A stretch of DNA of 64,000 bases, taken from assembly GCA_900312665.1 (NCBI GenBank), contig ONZQ02000001.1, positions 2,085,248 through 2,149,247 of the forward strand. The letters are read 5' to 3'. The position numbers were made by a program, and so were the translations under genes. This DNA comes from Cephalotrichum gorgonifer. Taxonomy: Eukaryota; Ascomycota; Sordariomycetes; Microascales; Microascaceae. The notes beneath the pieces are model-generated. The model was given only the letters and a program-made list of their open reading frames with translations. It was not told where the DNA came from and searched no databases. Positions 1-10,327 of this stretch are shown piece by piece (positions within the stretch are counted from its first letter, which is position 1; every line of letters begins with the position of its first letter).

Positions 1-1116
1 ATCACGGGGACTGCTACGGGCGCTCTAATCGCGGCACTCGTCTCCGTGCACACCGAGGACGAGCTTCCCGGTGTGCTCCGGGGAGATGGGATCGACCTCT
101 CGGCCTTTGCCGGCAGAGGAGGCGACGGGAGACAGGGACGATCCTGGGGCGTGCCGTTGATGACCCTGAAGAGACGTTTGTGGCGGTATACCCGAGAGGG
201 CTACTTCCTAGACGTCAGGGTTCTGGAGAACTGCGTGAGGGCAAACGTAGGGGACCTCACCTTTGAAGAGGCTTACAACAGAACGAAGAGAGTGCTGAAC
301 ATTACGGTGGCGACCGCCGACGATGCCGGCATCCCGACCCTTTTAAATCACGTCACTGCCCCAAATGTGGTGAGTATCCCCGTGTCCAAACTGCAGGACT
401 TCCCAGCGGAGTACGAGACGACGATACACTGACATCTTCCGCTTGTATAGCTTATCTGGACGGCGGCTGTCGCTTCTAATGCACAGACCGCTGCGTTCTA
501 TGGTCATCGGGAAACCACAATGCTCTGCAAGGACGTGAACGGAAACATTATTCCTTGGGCCCCTGCCACTACCACCAGGTTCCGCCATTGGACACAGATC
601 TCTTACTCCGACCGCGGGTCCCCCTTGCACCGCGTTGCGGAGCTCTTCAACGTGAATCACTACATAGTCTCACAGGCCCGTCCTTACCTAGCCCCCTTCC
701 TCCAGAGCGACATGCACGGCCCGTCGATCATGGAGAAGCGGGGCCGCATCGCTCGCATGACGGCATTCATACTCCGCATGGTTGGGATAGAACTGCGGCA
801 CCGTCTACGGCAGCTTGACACACTCGGCCTGCTCCCCGCGGGGATAAGGCGTTTCCTCATTGACGAGCGGATTCCGGGCCACAGCATGCTGCTCGTCCCG
901 GAGATATCGGTATCCGACTTTTGGAGGCTGCTGGAGACGCCGACGAGGGACACGCTCCAGTATTGGATCATGAAGGGGGAAAGGAGCGTCTGGCCGGCGG
1001 TGGCGGCGCTCAAAGTCCGGTGCGGCGTGGAGACCGAGCTGGACCGGTCGTACCAGGTCGTCAGGAGGTTAAAGGCGGGGACACTACGGAGGAGGGCGTC
1101 CATGGAGAATAAGTGA
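1..1116 (+). CDS. Patatin-like (DUF3336/TGL-type) lipase homologue, 5'-truncated by the window edge, apparently catalytically dead
   Basis: Visible exons are <1-369 and 451-1116, about 344 residues; the intron (370-450, GTGAGT...TAG) carries an in-frame stop, so splicing is required. Spliced reading gives TAPNV-LIWTAAVASN, then GNIIPWAP and VAELFNVNHYIVSQ, blocks typical of fungal triacylglycerol lipase/lysophospholipase patatin proteins of lipid droplets. The nucleophile motif GxSxG is read as GTATG at nt 7-21, with Ala replacing Ser. The catalytic Asp-Gly of the family aligns with Ile-Ser at nt 598-603 (WTQISYSDRGSPLHRVAELF). The rest is well preserved and has an intact intron and frame, which argues for a maintained pseudoenzyme rather than decay; this is inference. 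The oxyanion glycine loop and the N-terminal domain lie outside the window. Family membership is confident; biological role is unknown. Confidence 0.85.
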
Positions 1117-1955
1117 GGATGGTGTCCTATTTTCGCTGTGTCCCTATATTGCTGGCCGTTTATATACTACTCTCTGTAGTCATATCTCATGGGGGCGAAG
1201 GAGGGCGACGAGGTACCAGGCAGTAGTTCACATGGATGGGTACGAGTTATGTTTATGATACCAACGTAGATCAGTTAGATGCTTGAGTCCAATACAGTTT
1301 ACCTCTGGGTCGTCGTATTTCTCTCCGTGATATGAGTGCGTGCTGATGGCCTTGTGTCCGGTCCCATTGCGACGCACCGGTAGAATTGCGGAGCCGAACT
1401 GCGGGTCGACCCGCCCGGCCCCCGCCGCGATGCGAACCCGAATACGAGTACGAAGGTACCAGCCGCCTGAATGCGAATACGACGGGGGGGTGTTAGTGGC
1501 CAAAGGCGAACGCGTCCACCCTGCCTCTTCTCTCAGGGGACTCGAAGGGCCAAGTAAGGTATATGGCCGGAATGCGAATACGACGGGTGAGCTGTGTTAG
1601 TGACCAAGAGCAAGTGTGTGCATTCACCCTACCCTGTCTCTCCGGAGACTCGGAAGGATAATTTCAGGAGTCTACTGGGCCAAGACAGGCTAGAAAGGGG
1701 CCACATACAGTGCACTGGTCTAGTAGATGCTGTAGTCGCCAGCAGTCAATATAAATGTCCTGGATGGCCATCCCATCTATTAAGTGCACTAGGCATCCGC
1801 TCCCGGTTCTTGACCTTCCCCCTTTACCATCACTCTCCTAGGCTTTCAACTGTTCCGATAGCCAAGGCTCGTTGTAGTCAGGTCTTCACGCGGATTCCAG
1901 GCTTATCTCTTTCTGAACTTCATCTACCCGGAGAGTCCAAGAACGCCGTCTCGCG
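1117..1955. promoter_or_regulatory. Intergenic region and presumptive CYP51A promoter
   Basis: No coding sequence is supported here. The segment lies between the patatin-like gene and CYP51A on the same strand. It holds an imperfect direct repeat (1469-1560 and 1570-1690, annotated separately), three copies of CGAATACGA (1439, 1474 and 1575), and a TATA-like stretch (ATATAAAT) near 1750. The last ~150 bases before the start codon are pyrimidine-rich, as is common in filamentous fungal leaders. Confidence 0.55.
1469..1690. repeat. Imperfect ~101-bp direct repeat upstream of CYP51A
   Basis: Copy A starts at 1469 and copy B at 1570. Both begin with the identical 18-mer GAATGCGAATACGACGGG, continue with TGTTAGTGRCCAA, then a CACCCTRCC block, then a TCTCYYNGGRGACTCG block, and end near GGGCCAAG. 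Small insertions make copy B longer. Many of the substitutions are transitions. The repeat ends about 265-300 bases before the CYP51A start codon. Confidence 0.7.
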
Positions 1956-3620
1956 ATGGATCCCCTTTCCACCCCCCAGCTCTACATCCCGGCGGCCGTC
2001 AGTTCCGCTCTTCGCTTCGGGATGTATGGCGCGGGAGTCTTCCTCCTCGCGGTCCTCCTCAACGTCCTCGGCCAGCTTCTTCCACGCAAGAAGTCGGAGC
2101 CCCCGCTCGTCTTCCACTGGATCCCCTTCATCGGCAACGCGGTGTCGTACGGCATGAAACCGCTGGACTTCTATCAACAGTGCCGTAAGAAGGTAACGCT
2201 TAACCACCCGCCCTCCCGGCGTTCTTGCCATTTAGTCCACTCTTCACATCCAGTCAAAACCAGCTAACCGTCGTCCCCACCCTTTCCCCAATAGCACGGC
2301 GACATCTTCACGTTCGTCCTTCTCGGGAAGAAGATGACGGTCTACCTCGGCCCGGACGGAAACGAATTCATCCTCAACGGCCGCCTGAAGGACGTCAACG
2401 CCGAAGAGATCTACGGGGCCCTGACCACACCCGTCTTCGGGCCCGACGTTATCTACGACTGCCCCAACTCGAAGCTCATGGAGCAGAAGAAGTTCGTCAA
2501 GTTCGGCCTCACGCACGACGCGCTGACCTCGTACGTGCCGCTCATCGAGCGTGAGGTCGTCGACTACGCCGGCTCCTCTCCGGCCTTCGCGGGCCTCCGC
2601 GAGGGCACCCTGGACATCAGCGCCGCCATGGCCGAGATAACGATATTCACCGCGGGACGGTGCCTCCAGGGCGCCGAGGTGAGAGGGAAGCTGACGGCCG
2701 AGTTCGCGGGCCTGTACCACGACCTCGACGCCGGGTTCAGGCCCATCAACTTCCTCATGCCGTGGGCGCCGCTCCCCCAGAACAGGCGGCGGGACGCGGC
2801 GCACGCGAGGATGAGCGCCGTCTACCTCGACATCATCGCCCGCCGCCGGAAGTCCGAGACGGGCCTCGCGGGAGAGGAGACGGATATGATTGGGCATCTC
2901 ATGAGCTGCACTTACAAGAACGGCGTGAAGGTGCCGGACAGGGAGATCGCACACATGATGATCACGCTCCTGATGGGTGGCCAACACTCGTCGTCCTCTT
3001 CCAGCTCGTGGATAATTCTCCGCCTCGCCTCGCGCCCGGACATCCAGGAGGAGCTCTACCGTGAGCAGGTGAGCACCCTGGGCTCCGCGCCGCTGCGGTA
3101 CGCCGACATCGACAGGCTCCCTCTCCTCCAGAACGTGGTCAGGGAGACGCTAAGGGTCAACTCGTCCATCCACTCACTCATGCGAAAGGTCAAGAATCCC
3201 CTCCCCGTCCCGGGGACGGACTACGTCGTCACCCCCGACAAGGTCCTCGTCGCCTCCCCGATCGCATCGCACATGAGCGAGGAGCACTTCCCGAACGCCC
3301 ACGTCTGGGACCCCCACCGCTGGGATGACCGCACCGAGGTGGAAGACGAGAGTGACGTGGTCGACTACGGCTACGGCGCCGTATCCAAGGGGACGAAGAG
3401 CCCATACCTACCGTTCGGAGCTGGCCGGCATAGATGTATCGGGGAGAAGTTCGCCTACGTGAACCTGTGCACAATAATCGCGACCCTGGTGAGGGAGTTT
3501 AGGTTCAGCACGCTTGATGGCGGATCGTCAGTGCCGCCGACGGATTACACATCCCTCTTCTCGCGGCCTGCCCAGCCTTCGGTGATCCGGTGGCATCGGC
3601 GGTTCCCCGAGAGCCTGTAA
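1956..3620 (+). CDS. cyp51A: Lanosterol/eburicol 14-alpha-demethylase, CYP51A type
   Basis: Cytochrome P450 that oxidatively removes the sterol C14 methyl group in ergosterol synthesis; it is an ER-anchored azole target. Exons 1956-2192 and 2295-3620 encode 520 residues, the usual family length. Visible features: a membrane anchor around residues 20-43, the substrate-recognition block with Y133 in [16 protein letters not shown], the I-helix GGQHSSSS near 304-311, ETLR of the K helix, and the haem loop [14 protein letters not shown]. The wording of the [15 protein letters not shown] and AHMMITLL blocks fits CYP51A better than CYP51B, from memory of the families. Equivalents of the A. fumigatus azole hot spots G54, L98, Y121 and G138 appear as G66, L110, Y133 and G150, all unsubstituted; the M220 equivalent appears to be L233. 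The start has a good context and no in-frame upstream alternative. The promoter carries a direct repeat. Filamentous ascomycetes usually have further CYP51 copies; none is in this window. Confidence 0.95.
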
Positions 3621-6600
3621 CAGGTGGAGGTGGACATGAGAGGATCGGAGTCGAAGGCTTATTCCCGAGGACCCAATTCCCGCTCTCGTCAATATGTGTT
3701 CCGTTAGAAGATGCCACGGGCTAGAATCCATAGAAACCTAATGCAAAAAAGATATCCCGCTTTTAGGCAACTAAGTAGAGGCGAATCGTTCGTCACCATG
3801 TAAATGCAGTAAAGTCGGTGTGTAAATCAGTCCCTATCGTGCTCAGGTCATCTCCATCAGCAAAGGCGATTTCGCTTTCCTGAGTGGTTAAGGGGTATTG
3901 ACCCTTCATGCTTGTGCGGTGTGCATATATACCCGCAGGAGACACCGCCAGCAGAATGTGCAATTCTGCAAGTGCTGGTTGCATCTGTCTCTGTCGGGCG
4001 GTGAAGGCTCAGCCACGGCGCTCTCGCATTTCCCTTCTCGTTTGGGGATATGTGGTTTGAGGAGACGCTCGTGGCAGTGTACCAAACCATGAATGAAGTA
4101 ACCTATTTTTTGAGGCAGTTTAATAGTGGCAGGGCGGGTTTCGTGAGACACAGATGGACGGAGCGAAATGAGTGGATCGTATGTGAGTGAGGCTAGGCGT
4201 GTCGAAGATACATATGAGGCATTATAAATCCATGCTTCTCGGTTTAGCTTATTGTGCTACGTGTGACAGACCGAGGTATGCGAGTTCAAGGAAGGAGGAA
4301 GGTGTGGCGGTGGGGAGGTGAAAACACCGGGTTTGCGGGAAGGCGAGAAGGAGAATGAGACCCATCCAGCAAGGGCAATATGGAAGGAGCCGGGCTCTTC
4401 CTGCCCCAATTTCTTTTTAAGTCACATCAAAGTTCGTCGGACCCTCACCGCACTTCCTTCTAGAAGCCCAAAGTAAACCCTTGGATGGTCATGGGACGAA
4501 AGCACAAGGATACAGAACCCTGCAAGTATCATTACTTGTATATACAAGGTAAGATCTGTATGTATACAAGGAATAATAATAAGACTGCTCCATACAACAA
4601 GAAGCAGGAGTATATAATCATGGAGGGGTTAAAGTTGAGACGGCAGAACCATTCATGTATCCCCACAGATCCATTTGGCAGTACCGTGCCTTTATTCGAG
4701 GTATCATTGGCCATGTCCCCCACAAGTGATACCCCCTGTCCCTGGCTGCTTAAGCTGGTCGCCCTGTACTTAATATGACGTCGTCTCTCCGGATACTCAG
4801 AATACTCACCCGTGTATTACTAGTACGAGCTCGTATACCCCCCGAACACAAACTACGTTACAATGCGCTAGCGTTCGGGGATAAAAGCCTGTCTCGGATC
4901 AAAGTGAGATTAGGCTACCCGCCTTACTTTTTGACAATGTACTCGAAGGTGGCACTCGTACTCCGTACCTAAACCCCAGAAACCGGGATGCAACTCTCAC
5001 ACAAGTACTCGTTCGAGTACGTCCGTAATAGTTCGACCGAGGGGTTGGGGGTTGGGCGCAACTTCACATAGCCACGGCCGCCCACGACCACCGTTGGTAC
5101 ATATGGCCCGTTGATATAGGTCTAGGTAGTTGTTGCCATGGCTGGCGCCATCCATCCATCCCCTTGGCCTCCTGGGCGCTTTCCTCTCACACACACATTG
5201 CTTTTAGCGCAGGTTTGCTGTATCCTTACGGCGCTACTGACGCCCGATGCGTCCTTGGGCACCACTTCGAACGAACTGGTGTGGACCCCGTCCCTCCACA
5301 CTGCACTGAGAGTGTGGAGTATCGCGCGAGCTCTCGATGATGTATGGAAGAAATTCAGCTTCGTCGTCCCCACGAATATCCAATCTTCGCCGCCCACGGC
5401 GCCGGACGAGATGCATCCGCTCCGACGATCTCGCTCCGGCGTTACAATCTTGCTCCTTGCTGCTGCCTAGAGAGATATTCCCCGCACGAGATGGGATGGC
5501 ACAATGAGGAAACCCAAAACGTAACTTCCTTGGAAAAACACACCATTGACCCCGTGGCTCTACTCGTAGGTGGCGAATTTTTCTGCCACGAGCATCTTCC
5601 ACTCTGCAAAGCCTCTCCATCTTTGCCGACGGTTCCATCTTGGCGGTCTTGGAAATGCATTTCCTTGTTCTTGATGCCAAGCTCACCGCCATACCCACCG
5701 CCATTACCTCGCCGGCCATACAACAGACGAGAGGGGAGTCAAGCCTGGCCAGCCAAGCACCCGGAGCTTTCTACAAAAGAAAAGTTTGAGTGACGTATCT
5801 GTACGTAGTTTCGGACCCAATTACTGACCCCCAACCCGCTGAGGAAAAGAGGGATTTCGGAGATACTTTTTCTCGTGAGACAGCAGGAGTATGAGGGCAT
5901 GTGAGGGCGCAAAACAAAGAAGCAGGGGTCTTAAGGGTCCAGGTGGTGTGGTGGGGGTGGGTGTGTCCCTGCCTGCATGTACTTGACTTGTGGGTACATA
6001 AGGGGCGTGGCCATGTGGTGCAAATAACTCCCCATTGAAGGGCATAGCTCGCTCTGGCCTGCCAAGTGGCTGCGCCTAAAATAAATAAAAAAAAGGAAGG
6101 AAAAAGGAAGGATCCGATCTAGGAAAGCACGCCCAGTCGATGTTGCCAAGACTAAAGACTAATTACCACCCCCGCCTTAAGGCAAATAGAAGCGTCTAAG
6201 CTAATACGAGTTGGGATGAATCTCTTGTTTCCTCTCCCCCGCCTTTTTCCTTTTCAATTTTGCTTTCACTGAGAAGCTGAGCCGGAATATAGGTTCATGC
6301 CATTTGCTGCCCCCCGCGCCCATGGGCGCCAGGCTTGCGAGCCCGTAGTCTCTTCCTGGTTATCGCATCATGGCATTGCATCATCGAGCGCGGATTGCCA
6401 ATAGGATCTCTCCCGCGCTTCGAATCCCCCCCGGGATTAAAGTCTGACGATCTTCCCTACGTCACCAATTGAACCACCAGCATCCGTTCCATCTGGCTAT
6501 CCGAGTGATGAAGGCTTCCACTGGTCCGTCCCATATCCGATCTCTGTCACAGGATGGCGCAATTGACCAGTCCCATTCCCCATGACCCGGACTACGTGTC

Positions 6601-7921
6601 TCTTCCTCCTCCTTCGGTAGGTGGCTAGCTCGGTGAGATGAAGGAGGGCTTCGGGCACATCATCAGTCGCCCTGGGCGGTTGAGCAGGCATATGCGGCCT
6701 AGTCTTCGACTTTTGTTCGGGGGCTTTTCCTCAGCGCCGATCAAAAGCCATACGTAGCATAGCCCCGCTCTGCAGGGTACCGCGTCCCCCTCGAAACAGC
6801 TACTGCACGTATTTAGTATTTTCGTTTAAACATTTCTTGCATGACGTAGCTTACAGCTCCTGTCACGGCTTCTTTATCCTCTGTGGCCACCCCCCAATGC
6901 CGGGTGAAAGTTAATCCCGCGCTCAGCGGTATCGAGAAAGGCTCGCGACGGCCACAGGGAACGCCGCCAGTCTTCCTCTCCCTTATCTAAACCCGCCTCA
7001 GAGCCTACATGTATAAGCTGTTTGAGGTAAGTCGGGGGTGCGGGGCTCGGCAAAGCGAGAGAGGGATTTGTTTGTCTGACTTGACGAAAAGGGATGAGGT
7101 GCTCTGGGAAGCTTAACCCGCAAATCAAGGAAACAGGGCGAGCGAAGACTTGCAGCTGACCCAACCACCCAAGGTCAAGCCGCCGTTGTCGGAGACCTGA
7201 GAATTGAAAAGTAAACAATTCTATCGTGGGGAAGAATGATCCCCGTGTAATCATTCATCCGCGCCCAGCTGCGCGACGAACTATGTATGGCATGAGTACC
7301 GGCGACGTCCGATGGTGCTTTCTTGCCTTTTAACTGGAAACGCTCCGAAATTCGCTGCATCACATGGGAGAGAAGGTGGGACTCAATTATGCTCAGAGAA
7401 TGAGGCGGTTTTAGGAAGGGGGTGAGAAAGAAGGGGGGGTGGTGAAGTCAACCGGTAATATGTAAGTGTCGATTGAGTCGTGGGACGGGGGCGTTTACAT
7501 ACAGCCCCCCATACATATAAACCCAGCCTGGTGTACCGACCTGGACTCGTTGTTAACGTGGATGTCTATGCGTGTATGTACGTACTCGTAAAATGAGGGA
7601 GAATGTGTGGAATAGGCAAGAATAACTGACGTGAGAAAAAAAAAAAAGAAAAAAGAGGAGGTATAAAACGAAAGGGGCCACCTACATCCCACTTTTCAGT
7701 CCCTACTCACTCTCCCGCAAAGCACCATCAAGCAACATAATCTTTCGACTTCATTTCTCTCCGGCGGCCAGGTCTTCTCTTCTTTGGTATTAACCAACCT
7801 TTTGGTCTTAAAACTGACGTTTCTGCACCCCGCCTGGGTATATTGTTTTCCCCCAAAAGGCGACGAGCACTTTTTTTTACCCCGATTCACATCCGCTCCC
7901 TCGACAGCATCAGACGCTTCA
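3621..7921. other. 4.3-kb gene-poor intergenic region
   Basis: I see no ORF with family resemblance or with spliceable neighbours. The stretch contains an inverted repeat GTACTCG-TT-CGAGTAC at about 5006-5021, an A-rich tract near 6075-6100, a poly-A tract near 7636-7655, and tRNA-like box fragments on the minus strand near 6395-6480 that do not fold as a tRNA. The last ~230 bases (7690-7921) are pyrimidine-rich and probably the leader of the next gene. The length is high for this window and could reflect a large promoter or a decayed insertion. Confidence 0.5.
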
Positions 7922-8773
7922 ATGTCCCCGCCCAACATGCCCGCCACCACGCCGCCAGGGCCACGGCTCGAACTCGGCCTCATCGAAGACCCTCCTTTGA
8001 CTGACTTCGAAGACGGTCCTTTCCCCGACCTCGAAGACTCACCTCCAACAATGCCCGACATCGTCCCCCCCCAGCACGCTAGCCTGGGCGGCAAAGACGA
8101 CATCTCGAACTCGATGCACTCCTCGCCCAGGTTCTATGAGGATGGCCCCGGAAAGTCCCTCCCCTCAGAGGCACCGCGCGATGGGCCGCCGCAGCTCCTG
8201 TACAAGAACCTCCACCCGGATCGGGGCGACAACTATGAGGGCGACTGCGATTTCTTCCCTCGCCTCGAGATGCCCTCCGTATCAGCCTGGGGGCTCCCCG
8301 AGCCCTCGAGCCAGGCGAATGTCATGCTCCCCCCAACGGCCGTCAGTGAGCTCACCGTCGATATCACGGACTCGACGGGTGTGCCCCCCACACCGGCCAC
8401 ACTCGCCGCTATGGGCGGGCAGAGTGACTCCTATATCATGGCCTGGATCGCGGCCATGCAATATAATAAGCTTGGTGGCGCGCCCGATGGAGCGAACAGC
8501 TGGGCCGTTGGCGAAGACGCCGTGGCCCCCGCCACCCGTGCAGCCGCTCTGGCCGGCGTCGGGGAGTGGAGCAGCACCATGGAGATCCGCGAGTACCACC
8601 CCGAGGTTGACGTCGCCTTGAATGAGGGTGGGGAAGAGGGGTCGGGTTGGGTGTTGGTACCCTCGACGAGTTCTGAGGCGGGCTCTGCTCCTTCCTTATA
8701 TACACGACCACACCACAACCCCCTGGTCAGTGGCGCGCAGAGGGTTCGACATCTGCTAACCTCGCAACGCTGA
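7922..8773 (+). CDS. Hypothetical proline-rich acidic protein, 283 aa
   Basis: The reading frame opens upstream at a TTG, but the first ATG is at 7922 (MSPPNMPATTPPGP), which I take as the start. The protein is rich in Pro, Asp, Glu and Ser in its first 130 residues, with acidic repeats such as LTDFEDGPFPDLEDSPP. A more ordered part follows, with SDSYIMAWIAAMQYNKLGG near residues 170-188, which could be a short amphipathic helix. No domain, signal peptide or membrane span is recognised. GC-rich third positions and the pyrimidine leader support a real gene. I do not recognise the family. Confidence 0.55.
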   Translation: MSPPNMPATTPPGPRLELGLIEDPPLTDFEDGPFPDLEDSPPTMPDIVPPQHASLGGKDDISNSMHSSPRFYEDGPGKSLPSEAPRDGPPQLLYKNLHPDRGDNYEGDCDFFPRLEMPSVSAWGLPEPSSQANVMLPPTAVSELTVDITDSTGVPPTPATLAAMGGQSDSYIMAWIAAMQYNKLGGAPDGANSWAVGEDAVAPATRAAALAGVGEWSSTMEIREYHPEVDVALNEGGEEGSGWVLVPSTSSEAGSAPSLYTRPHHNPLVSGAQRVRHLLTSQR

Positions 8774-10327
8774 GGGATTTTTTTTTCTCCTTCTCTCTCT
8801 GAATCCTCTTTTCTTAGTCGGTCTCCCCGACGAGTTGGCCGCCCCGGGGGGGAAGGGGGCACGGTTTCAGCTGGCAGCTCGTATCTTTTATTCGCTCACA
8901 CTCTCTTCTCTCCATAGTATTTCGCTGTTTCATGCTCCTGTGTCTCGGCCCATGGCCACATACCTCAGGCTGGGACGGCCCGTCCCATATCGTTCGTTTG
9001 GACATGCCCTGGTCGGCGTAGTCGTCACGTCATGGCTTGGCTCTCGTTTGACGTTTCTCTTTCTCTCTTTCCTTTCTTCCCAGTTGTGTTTTATTCTTTC
9101 TTTCTTTCCTTGCCCCTTCCTCCCCGGTGGTTCGTTCTGTGGTGTTATCTTCCTCGGGGTTGACAGGTCGCGGAGTGGAACACATGCTTGGGGGAAACCC
9201 GAGAGTACTTGTCCAGCTTCGCCTCGCCCATGCGGATATTAGCACACCCAGCAAGGGCTGTTGACGGATGGGCATCTAGGCAGGCGGAAACTGGTTAGGG
9301 TTTGAGAGAGCCCTTTTCTCCTCCGTTGGACGAATGTGGCGATACTTCTTCGGCCATATCCATATCGGTTCATGTCCTGTCTTTTGTTTCACAGTGCTTG
9401 GGTGTCATGGCTCGTTCCTTGTTTGTCTTCGTTTGACGATAGGATGATTTATGCAGCACGTCATGTTTGGTCGAGAGCCTACTAGGCTAGAGCGTTGGTG
9501 GGATTGGTAAAAAGAATTCACTCGTTTCTCAAGGCTGTGCCTGCGTCAAAGCGTGAGCTATAAGTCCACTCACCGAGATGTCGACCACGATGTCATCTCA
9601 CGTCGTCAGTCCAACATAATTAGACGTATTGCGTGGCCCGATTATCCGGTTAACATTGCCGGGTATAAACGGCCAACCGAACTTGCCTCACAGCATGCCG
9701 ATTCCGGGTCTCCTCGCCTATGCAGTGGCAATATACCCACCCGGCGCAGAGGATCGATCGCCCACAAAATACCCCACTGGGGCTTCGTGCCTGGACACGG
9801 TCCCTTCGTCAGTTATTATTAGCTCGCTTCCCCAAGAAATCGGGGTAAGTGGTTTTTCCGCCACTCTTGACTGTCCGGGTCTACTCCGTAGTAAAATGCC
9901 CCTGCTAGGACTGGGTATCGTGGTTATTTCATTTCAGCCTAATAAGCACATCCCCGCGAACCAGGGAGATTCCCGAGGACGGAAATGAGATTGCGGGGGC
10001 CCGCGTTGCATTGGTTTGGTTCCATTTCGGAATTTCGCGATACTTGTATTATGGGGCAGTTTTGGGGGGGACGATGGGTCGGAAACGCGGAAATGAGGAC
10101 AAGAGCGTCGAACTGCGAAGGCCGGCGACGGGGAAAATGGGCCCGAGTGCTAGATGGTGTATTTAGCCTCGGGGTCGTCCTCTTCTTTGGAGAAAGAGCA
10201 AGGGAGGGTTGTCGTCACGCTGCTCCGTGTGCCTCTCTTTCTTCGTAAATCCCAGCTCGACCGTTCATGCTCGCTCGCTAGGCCTTCGGTTCCGGTACTC
10301 GTCCAGTTTTTCACTAGCCCGCGGACA
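8774..10327. other. 1.55-kb intergenic region
   Basis: Pyrimidine tracts (about 9050-9120, with TTTC/CTTT repeats) follow the hypothetical gene and probably belong to its 3' end or to a transcription boundary. No coding sequence, RNA gene or mobile element is supported. The last ~150 bases form the promoter and leader of the SGNH hydrolase gene. Confidence 0.45.

Noticed and set aside
2244..2987. 247-codon minus-strand frame
   Set aside because: Antisense shadow of CYP51A exon 2, with no recognisable domain.
5138..5793. Overlapping frames of 110-161 codons on both strands
   Set aside because: No conserved motif and no spliced extension that improves them.
6395..6485. tRNA-like sequence on the minus strand (TGGTTCAATTGGT and GATTCGAAGC)
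   Set aside because: A- and B-box-like words occur, but the T-arm stem does not pair, no seven-base acceptor stem is found, and the anticodon arm is not formed.
8835..9242. 135-codon plus-strand frame with hydrophobic Phe/Leu/Ser stretches
   Set aside because: The hydrophobicity comes from CTTT/TTTC pyrimidine tracts; no family resemblance or leader.
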